From NCBI GenBank assembly GCA_003693705.1, contig RBZT01000546.1, forward strand, positions 186,001 to 250,000: 64,000 nucleotides of DNA. The letters run 5' to 3'. The DNA is from Polymyxa betae (lineage: Eukaryota > Endomyxa > Phytomyxea > Plasmodiophorida > Plasmodiophoridae). Positions within the stretch are counted from its first letter, which is position 1. Each line of letters starts with the position of its first letter. Positions 24,930 through 41,300 of this stretch are shown here, one piece after another. The notes under the pieces were generated by a model. The model was not told the DNA's origin and made no database searches. It saw only the letters and a list, made by a program, of their open reading frames with translations. The position numbers were made by a program, and so were the translations under genes.

Positions 24930-25242
24930 GCCGATGTTGATATCAATGTGTTATGAGATAAGACGATGGAGATCTCACCCCCTCAAGGACTATAAATATC
25001 TACTTGATCAGTGCACGTGCAACATAAACAACTGTCATGATGAGAGGCCGCCACCACTCTGCTTTACTCTCACTCAGCTCTTTGCAATTTTCTCTTTGCA
25101 GATCTGTTTGCATTTTCTGTTAAGCATCAACAATCGATAATGTATACATTAATGGCCGAGAAGGATCAGTAAGCAAAATTTTTGAAAATTTGTTCTCGTT
25201 CGATGGACTGTACTCGTGATCCTCAGAGAGGCACTTGAATTC

Positions 25243-26222
25243 ATGGAAGGGCGAAGGCGAATCTCACGGGCATCTTCAGCATCGATATTAGTTGCAGATC
25301 GGAGGCGGGGCTTCAATGCAGGCAGCAATCAGATGCCCAAGAGTCGACCGACCAGCGCCAATTCTTACAAATCTGCTTATCTTCGGAATGAAGTGCCATT
25401 TAGCTCGGATCGGGCAAGAAGCTTGTTACCGTATTCTCAGAAATGGACTCTTTCAAGTCAGGAACTATCGCCAAACGTCAGAAGGGCAATCTCGATTGCT
25501 GCCAACCAAGCCTATAAGAACATACAGCAAGTAAGGATGTTTTTTACATTCAATATTTAGCTAATTAATGGCAATAGGTGTTTTATGGAGATTCTTCTGC
25601 AGAGAAGACCGTTATCATTAAAAAGGAGACCCGTGCCGATTTGATGCTCGATCGATTTCTGGAGAAAATCCGGCGACTGAAAACTGGGGAGGCGTCAAGG
25701 GAGACGAGAACTGAACATAGTTGTCAGCCAGGTTCAGATGTAGCTATGAGCAGCGATATTGAGCAAAGTGACGATCTGCAAGATGATACCCTGATTGAGA
25801 GAGTAAAGCGTTCTAAAGCTGATGTGGTGAATGAGAGAAATCGAAGACCGGGTTCGGCTGCTGTCAGCAGGGAAAGCACAACCAAAGAACGCCATAACAA
25901 ACCAATCGACGTTAAAAGACAAATCAGCGTTTGCAGTTATGATACTGCAGACTCCATCGTAGAACGACGGGAACGGATTCGGAATCGTTCTATGCACATC
26001 GAACAGCATGTGATAGAGGCGCGCGAGCGGATTAGGAAAGCAAAAATTCGGAGGCATGCACAGATACATGCGATCACGGCCGCTCTAGAATCGAATCAGA
26101 TCGATCAGGAAAGGATTCGGGAGGATGCTGTTCTCACTGCTAAACAAAGATTATGGCGATGGAGAGCGCAGCATAGAGGCGATGATAGCGATCCTGTATA
26201 CAAATATAAAACCATAACGTGA
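25243..26222 (+). CDS. Hypothetical basic, Arg-rich protein
   Basis: Two exons (25243-25530, 25578-26222) give 310 aa. The first ATG (MEGRRRISRASSASIL) was chosen; the open frame extends a little upstream without ATG. The protein is basic and largely disordered, with a C-terminal charged helix rich in ERIR and ERRER units (ERREIRNR..., EARERIRKAKIRRH). I recognise no domain. Charged single helices of this kind are common in cytoskeletal or flagellar proteins, but this is only a hint. It is divergent from CAP across 313 bp that hold no supported feature, and its stop is 13 bp from that of the next minus-strand gene. Confidence 0.6.
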
Positions 26223-26235
26223 AATATTACAAGAC

Positions 26236-27363
26236 TTATATTAGGAAGAGGGCGATTAGACCAGAGGCAGCAGTGGTTGCCAAAATGCTAAACTTACACA
26301 TCTGCCAGCTTGATGAATCATACAATTTGACGTCCTCTTCAATCACGTCTGCGCTCATTTTAGTTTTGTTTGCAGGACCTAAACCTGGACTATCCGGTTG
26401 TATCTGCATATCCAAAGGAGTCGTTGGTGAATTTAGAGTGTAGACAGCACCAGAGCGCAGTGGATCCGGATTAGAATTAGGGATTTCTAACAGAGGGATT
26501 TCGATGCTCTTATCTCGAAGTAATGAAGAGGGCAGTGGTGACGGCGATGACGTGTGCCATTTTCGAAAGGCTTGGTAAATAGCAATTGCTCCGAGGACCG
26601 CGATATTGATAAAGGCTCGTTTACAGAACCAAAACAGGATGAATCGGATCAGTTGCAGTGTGTTGATTGACACAAACATTATAATGATATCGGCCACCGG
26701 TGACAAAGCTGAATCGAGATATGATGCAATTCTGCCATTAGGATCAATTTCCAGTTCAGTTATGATTGACACCCTGATACGTTGAATCAGAGTCGCAAAA
26801 CAAAGCTGGAATAGCGCTGTTATAAAGAATGACCCGATGATATAGTCTAAATATCTGAAGCCGTATCCGATGAGCACGAAAACAATATCGAAAGGAAAGA
26901 TTGCTAATCGGGAAGGAGGCGATATTACGTATGTGAAAATGACCGGAATCAATGCGGCAACACCATAGCCTGAAACTGAATCCATCAATTCGGCTAGGAA
27001 ACTGTTGCTGATAGCTTCATTCCTTGAGTCTCTGTAACTCTTATATCGCTCGTAATGTTTGCGAAAGAAGTCTAGAAAGTTTGTGTTCTGGGGCACAGTT
27101 TGTACGGTTCCAGCAGCGTCCCAGATCTGTATCGATGCATTTGAGTCAGCATCCGGCGACACAGCTTCTATGTCATCTGTCGTGAGGTTTCGCCAGGTGT
27201 CGGCAAATGCCTTGAAGTGATCCTTGGTTAAATTGATAGAGCGTTTGGCAATTACGACAACGACGGTCTCGAGCAGGGAGGCTTGTGACAGGAGCAACAC
27301 GGAAGCTACTAGTAGAGTGGATATTAAGACATGAGTCCTGAACGTGTCCTGCATATCATACAA
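26236..27363 (-). CDS. Hypothetical multi-pass membrane protein
   Basis: This single-exon frame of 375 aa starts at the ATG at 27363 or the in-frame ATG three codons later. Hydrophobic segments lie near residues 10-40 (probable signal anchor), 130-150, 157-180, 183-200, 230-255 and 260-275; the chain ends in a hydrophobic stretch (SILATTAASGLIALFLI) resembling a tail anchor. A hydrophilic loop at about 50-125 contains aromatic and charged residues (FFRKHYERYKSYRDSRNE). I cannot name the family. Confidence 0.6.
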   Translation of the reverse strand: MYDMQDTFRTHVLISTLLVASVLLLSQASLLETVVVVIAKRSINLTKDHFKAFADTWRNLTTDDIEAVSPDADSNASIQIWDAAGTVQTVPQNTNFLDFFRKHYERYKSYRDSRNEAISNSFLAELMDSVSGYGVAALIPVIFTYVISPPSRLAIFPFDIVFVLIGYGFRYLDYIIGSFFITALFQLCFATLIQRIRVSIITELEIDPNGRIASYLDSALSPVADIIIMFVSINTLQLIRFILFWFCKRAFINIAVLGAIAIYQAFRKWHTSSPSPLPSSLLRDKSIEIPLLEIPNSNPDPLRSGAVYTLNSPTTPLDMQIQPDSPGLGPANKTKMSADVIEEDVKLYDSSSWQMCKFSILATTAASGLIALFLI

Positions 27364-27627
27364 TACTGTATGGATGTAACACTACAATCAGAACGTGTCC
27401 ATGCATGGGGCTCAGTCAACTTTGCACAGCTCGCTTCAGAAAATTGACTACAGTACAGTGTACGCGCAATTCACTTGATACAGCCATTACCAGGTCTGTA
27501 AGACAGCTAATGCAACATCATACTTGCAAGTTCAAGAAAAGAACATGGTCTTGCATATACTCTCGACTGCTGTCAATGCCTTCTTTACTAACAATTAAAG
27601 CCAAACACTCCTTGCTGCCGTTTTATT

Positions 27628-31093
<3,466 letters not shown>

Positions 31094-31159
31094 GGGTAAT
31101 TTCAGCAAACCGCCAAATTTGTGACCAGAAATAAAGATAAATGTCTTAATACACTCAAC

Positions 31160-31440
31160 TCTGCGATAATCATTCTCCGATATCACGATCTCCGATAGAA
31201 AATCTCCGGTAAATCTCGATTTCCGATAGATCCGAAAATGGCGATAAGTCAATAACCGATATTCTCTGATACCTGATATTCGGTAAAAGTTTGATAAACA
31301 AACCGGAGAACTGAATACTGTATTCCAATTAAGGTAGGTACTCCACTGCTTATCGGCCAAAGTGAGAGCTGTTATCGGAGACAACCAAGATTCCCTTCCT
31401 CCAGCCAATTTTCCTCCGATAAGAAACCCTTCGATGAGCA
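31160..31440. repeat. Degenerate TCTCCGATA repeat field
   Basis: About ten imperfect copies of a TCTCCGATA/TTATCGGAGA word occur within 280 bp, in both orientations (for example near 31175, 31190, 31222, 31252, 31370 and 31410). The 760-bp gap 31094-31851 between LARS2 and DPH3 otherwise shows only unremarkable short open frames. Confidence 0.45.
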
Positions 31441-31851
31441 CGTTTTGAACAATGGTTGAGATCGCGGTCCTTGTAGAATCTTGTATTGCTGAGTTGACAA
31501 TAAGTGGCATCAATCGTTACAGAACTTATCAACAGCGGATTCGGATTCTTCATCGCTTGGTTGATATCGTTTACGAATAAAGTGGACTTGGGGTCAGGGG
31601 TAGGGTTTGTTGCATTAGGTAACAAACAACATTCAACCATGACCTTGGAAAGTGAAAACCTATCATCTATTTACGACGTGATGAAATGAATCAACAATAT
31701 GATGATAGTTTGAAATTCTCCATATTGGCATTTCTCAATTTCTGGAACGGAACCCTACAAATTTGCTGTTTGATGATAAACTATGAAAAATATACATTTG
31801 TGTACAGATTCCAGGAAATATTAGGCCCAGAAGGGAAGATTAAAAATGAAT

Positions 31852-32193
31852 TTAGGCTGCAACTTCTTCAACAAAGTGCTCCGCAACGTCAGCGCTATCG
31901 ACTTCAAAATCAGCCTATTCGATGCATGTTATCAATGCGGATCGCGACAGAAAGCAATGGAACTTACTGGGTCATAGATAACCTTAAGAATAAGGGAGCA
32001 TGATGGACATCTGGCGACGGTCTCTCCCATTAAAATACTATCCTATGACAGAGAATCAGCTAACGGCAACAAGATTTACTGTCCTGACCAGAGAGAGCAG
32101 GAATTGATCACCACATGGACAAGGGAAGCTATACATAGCAGAATCTTCGTCGAACTCCATGTCATCGATATCAACTTCATCATAGAAGGTCAT
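31852..32193 (-). CDS. DPH3: Diphthamide biosynthesis protein 3 (DPH3/KTI11), CSL zinc finger
   Basis: Three in-phase exons (32193-32089, 32042-31968, 31914-31852) give 80 aa, the normal family size. The start MTFYDEVDIDDMEF matches the DPH3 N-terminus. Four zinc cysteines are present in CPCG (FPCPCGDQF) and CPSC (ARCPSCSLILKV). DPH3 is an electron donor for the radical-SAM Dph1-Dph2 step of diphthamide on EF2 and for Elongator tRNA modification. The gene lies 197 bp upstream of the giant HECT gene's stop codon, on the same strand but as a separate unit. Confidence 0.95.
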
Positions 32194-32390
32194 TATTACA
32201 GCCCTCTTAGCTGGAAATGATCCAGAGAAAAATAGCAAGAATCCCGGCGCACTTTTCCGCAAAATTCGGATTAACATTTGAAAGATTAAAAAGGTTTCGA
32301 TGAGGAACTCCTTGAAATTCAATTCACAAAGTAGGTAGCTTAAAGACAAGCAATGAAGGTATGTATTACTACATCTCATTAGTGTCGAAC

Positions 32391-35300
32391 TTATTCGTTC
32401 TCACTATCATTATCTGAGTCAATATCAACATCTGCAGACCTCCTGGCAGCGTCTTGCGCAACGGACGTATCATCAGCATCTAAGACAAGTTACATCTGGA
32501 GTTAGCAGGATAATAATTGGTCTTACCGATTGCGACACAATGAGTGATCGCATATAATATCTTTTTGTGCATTACATCTAGAGTAGAATATCTGGGAAGC
32601 TCAAGAGAAAAGAAGCACGTATGAGAGATGGGAAGGTAATCGTCAGGGGACCGGTCGGCTTGGTGCATTCGACTGATTTTGAATTTCCTATCGAAGTCTT
32701 CCGGCTTTAATGGAAGTCGTGAACGTCCCCAAACAAAACGCAAGAACTGACAACGTTCAACGTCATCCAGTTTCTCACGAAGCATCTTCCAGAACAAAAT
32801 AATGTGAGGATCTTGACCCGAGCAAGATTCATAGACAGTCATTTGCTCAAGCAGTTCAATATTCATCTGTTGGAACTCTTAGATAGACATACAACGCTAC
32901 GTTTGGCAAATACTTTTGGGCGCCCACAAACTTCAACTTCCAACTCGTGCCATGTAAAAAGAGATAGCAACGGGTAGGGAACGACTGTGGCAAGGCCACG
33001 TTTAATAGCTTCGCATTGTATCTTGAATTCGTTAAGCCGATAATGAATCAAAGCTTTTGAGAACTGATGCCGATTCTCCCAAGTTACCTGTTTGCGACAA
33101 TCAGACATGGAATTCAAGAGGGAAGGCACTTCCGTACTTGAATATGGTGTCCTCCAGGAACCAGAGGATAAATCCTTTGATCTGATCCAATGACAACGAA
33201 TTTGGAGTTCACGCAGGCAGTGAAATACTCGGGTGGAAGGTCTCCGCTGTTTTCGAACTTCTTCAATTCGTCTAGGATTTTAAACGACAAGAGGTCGATT
33301 GAAAGAACATCCTCTTCTGTGATTACGTCTGAAACTAGTGGCTTCCAAACAACGGATGGCAAATCAAGATCCAAAACCTAAGCGCCGTAATCAGTTACTT
33401 CAATTATTAGCCTGAAATCTTATAATACATTTTTTGTGCGAATCGCTAATCCCATCAGTTTCCCGACAAATTCGTACATCGCAAGATGAAGTGGACTGAC
33501 AGAAGAGGGACGCGGTACGAATTTCTCCCTGTTGGTACCAATATTTTCGCGGCCGTTGGGACACCTTATGAACAAAGGCAGTAGGTCGGAATGCAGCTCA
33601 TTGCAGAAGTCTTCAATAGAATTACGGTAAGGGCCACCGTAATCATCACTAAATTCTCCTTTGAATACAGTCTTCCAGGCACATTTGCTCTTCTCGAGCC
33701 GGAACATCTTTGGGTCACGATTGTTCAATTGCTGGAACGCCTGCCCAAACAGAGACCTTTGACCTTTAACATCCATTTTTCGAGATTCTCTTAACTTAAC
33801 AGCCCGGAAACGATCAAGTTCTAATTCCCGGTCCGAAGGCGAGCATTTTGTCTCCTCCAAGGCGCGGTTCCAAAGAACTTCTTTGGTCCGGAAGAATATC
33901 AAACCACGAATAGCCCGAATACCGTCAGCCAGAGTCGACATGCCAGCTGGAAGGGAGAAGTCGACTAAGCTCATCATTGAAGAAATCTGAACATTAAGCT
34001 GCTGAATCGTGAAAAGACGGATTTGCAGTTCCCTCAAAGGAATATCTTCAAGCAAACGGTATGGAAGTAGATCCTCTTGCTTGACCTCCAGTTCGTTTGC
34101 TTTCATATGTATTGGATCGAGAGTGGATTTCTCTACCAAACGATTGATCATGTGGACCAAATCCTCATCTCCAGCTCGGGAGAACTTAGACATGATTGCA
34201 TCAAATTCAGAAAGATCGGAGTCATCAGCTGCGTTCATCTTGGCCTTTTCGCTTGGCCAGGAACTGATCGTTTTCCAGATCTTTTTTGAAAACGGCCTTG
34301 GCAGAGGTTCCTTCATCAGAATACATCGAACAATGTTATCGACGAGCAAAACTGAATCGAACCAAGGCTTATTGCGTTGCTTGTTCTTGGTCTGATGCTT
34401 CGTACGCTGGCCAGTTCGAACAAGCATTCGGCCATAAATCTCAAATCCTGATAACGCTAGATACCAGTGATCATTTGAATTCTTTCCGAACATGAAAATT
34501 CGAAACTTGCTATAAGACTCGGCGGGCTGGTTCATGCTAATATCCCATGTATGGCTTTGTCCTTTCTTTTGTAAAGAGCAATCATCACGATGTTCTCTCA
34601 GACAAACCCAATTTGATCCATCCGTACTGCCTTCCAGCCGCCAGTTTCGAAGCGCCTCAGTATCATAAGAATTGTAATGACGAAGAGTGTACTTGGTAGG
34701 AATGATTCTCCTATCGAGGAAATCGATAACAAACCATTGGTCTTGATTAGGCTGAGAAACACAACGTACTGATTCTCTTCCAACAATCGCCGATTTAGGA
34801 GCAGAGTTATGCTGAAGCGAACATGCCTCGACGCGGACTAATCCCATATCGGCAGGATTCTGCCAAGTATCTGTCAGTTCATTGGTACCCAAATAGTACA
34901 GAATTCCATTCGTATCGAGATCAGCGGCATACACAAACTCTTTCTCTTCTTCTTCCCAAGCCAGAGCATCTCCATCAAGTGTTCCGTAGATCTCAAAACC
35001 AGAAAGTGATAGGTACCAATGCTGGTTCGAGTTCTGGTCAGTCATTATAATGCGGAACTGAGAGTACGATTCTTCAATGCCAGTCAAAGACCAGGAGTGG
35101 GATTGCCCTTTTCGGCAAAGAGACGTATCGTTCCGGTGCTCCTTCAGTACAACCCAGGTGACGCCATCGTTTGACCCCTCCAACTTCCAGCTGCGTAAAG
35201 CTTCTGTATCCCAAGAAGAGTAATGTCGGAGCGTATAATAAGTTGGCGTGATGGAATGATCCAGAAAATCAACGATAAACCATTGATTGGGCATCGGTTT

Positions 35301-38300
35301 GGTAACACATCTGACCGCTTCTCGGCCAACCAGTGCAGATGCTGGTTTCGAATCCAGCATTAATGATGACGCAGTGACTTTAACCACGCCGAGCTCGGAA
35401 GGATTCGCCCATGCAGTAGTATTCTGGTTTGTCCCAAGGTAGTATAAGATGCCATTCGTGTCCATATCCTCTGAAAATGCGAATTGAATACCCTGCTGGG
35501 CGGGATCATCTGAAACAGCAGCCTGGAGACTCTCTGCTGGAGCTGCGGGCGATGCCGCAATTTCAACTGGAGCGACGCGGTCTTCATCGAGGGATTCCTC
35601 TTCAATCGCAGCTTGTCGCTGAATCTTCATTAGCTCAATTTTCTCCATGGAAACGTTCAATTCGATCAGTGCCTGGAAAAAAGAAGAATAGATTCCTTTG
35701 CTGCTCTGGGCAACATGCATATGGTTCATCAAATCTTTTAGAACGCAAGATCTGCTGGAATCAAACTGGATACCAAGCCGGATGAGATAAGAAAGAAGCC
35801 GGACAAATGATAGGCGTTGATCGCCAGAAGAGACAGCAATGACTTCGAATATCAGGTTAACAACAGGACCAGAGAAAACGATGCGACCCAAATGGCCTAA
35901 TGCTCTCATGGTCGAACTGTCTTTTAATTGGGAATTGTCTTCTGTTAATGATAACAGAACATCTTTCGACTTATCTCCTGGAGATATATTGATCGGCGAC
36001 TCATGGACGAAGTCGGTAAATATATTTAGAATCCAGATTATGAGTCCAGGATTCGGTTGACAAAGAGCATCGGCTTCGCTCAATATCTTGGAATGCGGAT
36101 CTGAAATAATACCTACCATATGGTTGAGCGCTTCTGCTAGCAGCTGCCGAGCAACTGGTGCAAATTGTCTTAGAATCGATATTGAGAGCAGCTCTTGGTT
36201 CAAAGGACCGTTTGCAGAGAGAATTCTGACAGACTGAGAAGCAGAGATAACTTCTGAGATTGTTGAATCTTCACGTTCCAGTATTTTATGAATGGATGCT
36301 CTTAAAACATCCAATCCATCGGTAGGTTGCGAAAATTCAATCAGGCGAATGAATTTCACCAAGAAATCGTCATCGCCAAAAACTCGAAGAGATAATGGAT
36401 TAGCCGGGGGCCAATTTTGCAGCATTTGCAAGATACATCTTCTTGAATATGTGATTGATAACGCTTCTTCCGTCGCTGCCATCGCAGAATACAGCTCGTT
36501 CTTGTTCAAAGTTTGTAGTTCGGGGTAGTCAACGGTTCTTTTGGGGATGCTGCGCTGCACCAGTTCGTCCAGAGAGGCTTCCATAGATTCTTTTGTCGAC
36601 TTCAGAATCTTGAATGCAGCATTAGTGCTTTCACTTTTTTCAATATTTAGATTTCGCTGATGATCGTCTTCAGAGTTGCCAGATGTGTAAGACGAATTGC
36701 CATCATCATCACAGTGATCTGCATCTGTAAAGTTGTCGACATTATCAAGAAGGTAAAGAATTGCAGCCGATGTGTTGTTCGAGGTTTTCGATAAGGCAAC
36801 GGCGCATAGCTTCCTTGGAAAACCCATAAGGCTCAAAGTTAGGGCAGCTTTGTTATGTTCTTCTAAACGATCTTCGGTTTGCAGCGCGGCAGCATTTTTT
36901 AAAACATAATCGCTTGCCAGCCTTCGGTCCATAGAATTTGATACCAAGGCTTTGGTGCACCACCGCATTGGGTAGCCCATTTTCAAAAGAGAACGAGCAA
37001 CAATATTGATGTCGCGACCATCTTCGAGCGGATCTTCTGCCGATCGCAATCGGATAGCATTAGACTGAGAAAGTGGCTTGCTGCGAAGCTGAACACGTCG
37101 TAGATACACTGGAACGGAATTGCCTTTGCACAAATCGAATGATAGAGGAAGAGAAAATGGTCCGGATCGAGCTAGGAGGTGATCGTCCCCGGCCAAGGAT
37201 GTTGCCAGCATACCATTGATGAACACAAAAATTTGACCCTTTTGTAAATCAACAGAGAACACGACACGGTACCAAACATTAGGGAAAATTTTACGGGTCG
37301 ATTTTTTTCCAGAAACGCGCCCCAGAATATCGAACCTGCCGTCAGGCTTGACAGCAATGCCGGCGGACGAGCACTTGATAAGATTGCAATCAGAATTAGC
37401 AGGTAGAGTTGGAATGTTAACATCCATAATAACGGAATAGCTGTCCATGTAGGGTTTTCGACCTAATGTTCTTTCGATATTGATCCAGGCATTAGGAAGC
37501 ACCGAGATAAAGAATTCAGAATCGGAATGACTTTTAGACAAACCGATGATATCACTGATTTTGACGTGATTGCTGCTGTCAGAAGAAAACTGGTAGTATT
37601 CCACATCTCCCATCGGTTTGAGAGCAGCTGTTGTCTGTTTAGAATCAATATTGTATGTCTGCACATGCATGACATGCAAAGTTGTTTCTTCATAATCCGC
37701 ATGGCAAAATTCAAGCGAGGATTGGCAAAGGTCATGAACTTGCTTGGCGTCTAAAGCGATGCCCCAGATTCCAGCCTCTCTAAATTGGCCGTTAATTCCA
37801 GAGCAGAACAATGTTGTTCCACTTAATGGCAACAAACGACTAACATCAAATCTCATTCCTAGGAAAAGATTAACAGAGAATCAGTACACAAGAAACATGG
37901 ATACAGTACCCTTTGTAGGAATAACTAACGAGCATACCAACGCACCGTCGATGAAAGCAGAAACACAGACTGTGCGTTTCTCAGATACACTTAATCCTCT
38001 TCGGTCAATTACAAGAACAGCATGATGCCATTCATCGCCTATGTCTTCAAGAATGATCTCCTCAGATATATCAGATGATCCGCCATCGGAAATGACTAAT
38101 TGTAATTGACGGAAACTTGAGTCGCAAAGAAGTTGGGCAGAGCTGTTTGTCTCCGGCATAGTTATGGAAAGAAGCGAAGAAATTGACTTGGTCGGGAATA
38201 ATACATTTTGTGATGGCTTGAAACGAACACATACTGTGACACCAGGAGCGGGCATCTGAGGGTCGCACTTGAAGCTTGAAGACAGACCACCAGAAATGCT

Positions 38301-41300
38301 AGGAAATAGTCCCCCATGTTTCAAATCTTCATCGACAGTAATTGGACCTCTATAAACGGCTTGAACATCATTAACGAAATTGCGAGCTTCTTGACGCTTG
38401 CGAGCATCTTCTTCCAAAAGCGCATCCTGGGGAGACTTGCGTTTCTCGTTGAGTCTGGTCTGTTCCATGTCCAGTGGAAGTTCGTCTAAATACCCGTAAG
38501 CAGCGAGGAATTCAATGTCGATATTCGTCTCTTTGGTTCTAGGCTCAATAAGCTTGAAGAGCACATACTTTCCTGCTCGTATCAGGTCGCATTGCACAAA
38601 CGCGTTGGTGGATGCTGAAAGATCTACAAAGGCGACTGGCTCGACCGCTGAAGGCTCAGAATCTTCAGCTTGTTTCCTTGAGATGAAAGATGAATACTGG
38701 GAAGCGGTGAAATTGTTAAATGGCTCTGTGGACGCGACCTCAGATAGATCATCAAGAACGAATACCAAAGCTGAAAGCAGAGGTGCAGTAAACGTCTCCG
38801 GGTCTGGGTTTCTTGCCGAAACAGCAGTCAGATAGACAATACGGCCTATAGGTTCTGGCTCAGCAATGATGTTCACATTGCGTTTTGCAGTAGTGCAGTA
38901 AACGTCCTCATTATCCAAGAATACATTAGCCGCTTTGTAATCGTCACTGTGTTGTCCACCGTCAGTCGACAGCAATGACAGTTCGAGGCGAGGAGCGCGA
39001 GAAGCTGGAATTATTGGGCATTTTACAGCTGCAAATCCGATAAAGAACTTCGAAGGAGGCCCTAACAAAAAGGCTGACTGAGGATAAGGAGGATATGTGA
39101 CATCTGTTGCCCCAATAGCAACAATAGGAGTTGGAGGAACTTTTTTGGGGGATTCACAGGAGACGGCATAGTTCGCCTTGTCCCCACAGACTACATACTG
39201 GAAAGACAAATTCGGAACGGGAAATTCCACTTTCTTGGGCACTCGACTTTCAGAGCCAAGTAATGATCCCCAGAGCCAAAGTTCTCCTTTTTCAGTGACT
39301 GCACAGGTATGCGACTGACCACCATCGATCCAGACGATGCGTTCTTTGCCAATTTCGTCCACAAGCAACTTGGGGGTAGATTCATGATTTGTAGTGCCAT
39401 TTCCAAGAACACCACTCGGATTTCCTCCCCAAAGGTAGGCTTCGCCATCTTTTGTAAGAGCCATTGAGTGATCCCAGCCGGCTGATATTCTGACCACGAC
39501 CTTGTTCTTGAAAGCTTGAACAAGCCTAGGTGCAAGAATATTTTGGTTCGTTCCATGGCCGGTAGCAGGCCGAGAGCCTTCATAGCCGTTTCCCCACGAA
39601 TACAGCTGCCCACTGCTGGTCAGGGCCATCGAGTGATCCCAGCCACCTCGAACTTCGACAAAAGATGGACAATTTTGCACTTTTTCGGGCATGAGCTTCT
39701 TTTTTGCAGTAGAGTTCAAGCCAAGCTGTCCCCTCAAATTGCGACCCCACGAATACAGCTCTCCTGAAGCCGTTAAAGCAAGGCAGTGGAATGCACCGAC
39801 GCCGATACGAGTGACCTCAACAAACTCCAAAATGCCTTTGACTTGAATAGGCACCTTCTGGTCTGACACAGACCCATTACCCATCTGACCTTCGTTTCCC
39901 TTTCCAAATACCCACACGTGATGGTCGGAGTCTAAAGCAGCTGAGAACGAATTACCGGCACAAACTTGGACACAAGTGACGTGTTCAAGGGCCTGGACTA
40001 ATTTTGGCCTGGTTACAGAAACTGTATCCCCATGACCTAACCGTCCTTCTTGGTTGTTACCCCAGCTATAGATTTGACCATTTTCGGTTAAAGCCAGAAC
40101 ATGCTGATTGAAACATGAAACAGACGCCACAAGACGACCGTCGAAACCGTCAATCAGTTTGGGGATCTGAACAGCACTGTTGTTTCCATGTCCCAGGCGA
40201 CCAGCACCACCGTGTCCAAAAGAATATACTTGGCCGGGCTCGATTTCAGTTTGAGATGACGAAGCGGCAACTGTTGTTGTCAGAAGATCAACGGCCCCAG
40301 AAACTGAGGTCATTGCAGAGCTGGCAAATGACATTCCCAAACTCTTGGATGAATGATCACGACGTAAGATGCTGTTATCTATCGGCAAATGGCCATCAGC
40401 ATTGAGGTCAACAGAAGATGCGACGCCATCGCAAAACTCTGCAGACTCGACACTGGAGCGCGAGACCGAACGGATCTCAGCTATCCCTTCAAGAAGCTCA
40501 CCGTATATCTCAAAACCGCTCAAGGAAAGATAGTTGTGGTTGTTGGAATTCTTTCCAGTCATCAGAATTCTGAAATGTCTGAAAAACTGAGTGATTCCAG
40601 GAAGATCCCATGAATGCGCTTGGCCCTTCTTGTTCAAAGAAGTATCATCAACATGTTCGCGTAAAATGACCCAATCTGATCCATCGGTAGAGCCTTGAAA
40701 TCGCCAGGATCGAAGAGCTTCAGTGTCCCAAGAAGAGTAATGGCGTATTGTATACTTGTTCGGACGGATGAGATACTTCTTGAAATCGATCGCAAACCAA
40801 GCGTTGTTCATGTCATTGCATAGGCAGCGAACTGCTTCTCGACCAACTACGGCAGATACATGATGCGAATCAGCTTTTACTTTGGCAACAGTAACTTCGA
40901 CTAGGCCCAATGTCATTGGATTCTGAAAAGTGCTTGTTCCATTCCGGCAGCCTAAGAAATAAACAATTCCATTTTCGTCCATATCCTCGTGATACGTGAA
41001 TCGACGAATTTTCACTCTTTTTACTGGCCGCTCCACTAATCCGATTGACTGCAGATGCGTTGTAGTTGTTCCGAAAAACGCTATGGCACCATAATGCGGT
41101 TGACAGACGATGCTGCGGATGTCGACCATATCCTCATCTTTGATTAGGCGACCAAAAGCGTGAACAGAATCGTGATTGGTGGTAAGAATCAAAGTTGCAA
41201 TAACCACAGCATCCGGGGCGCCTGCAATCGAAGAGGTTCCAGCATATATTTCAGACAAAGGAGCTGTAACGGCTTCGACACGCACAATAAATTCGTCGGA

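Noticed and set aside
31686..32003. Plus-strand 105-codon open frame
   Set aside because: It overlaps DPH3 exons on the other strand, which have clear zinc-finger motifs and consistent phases.
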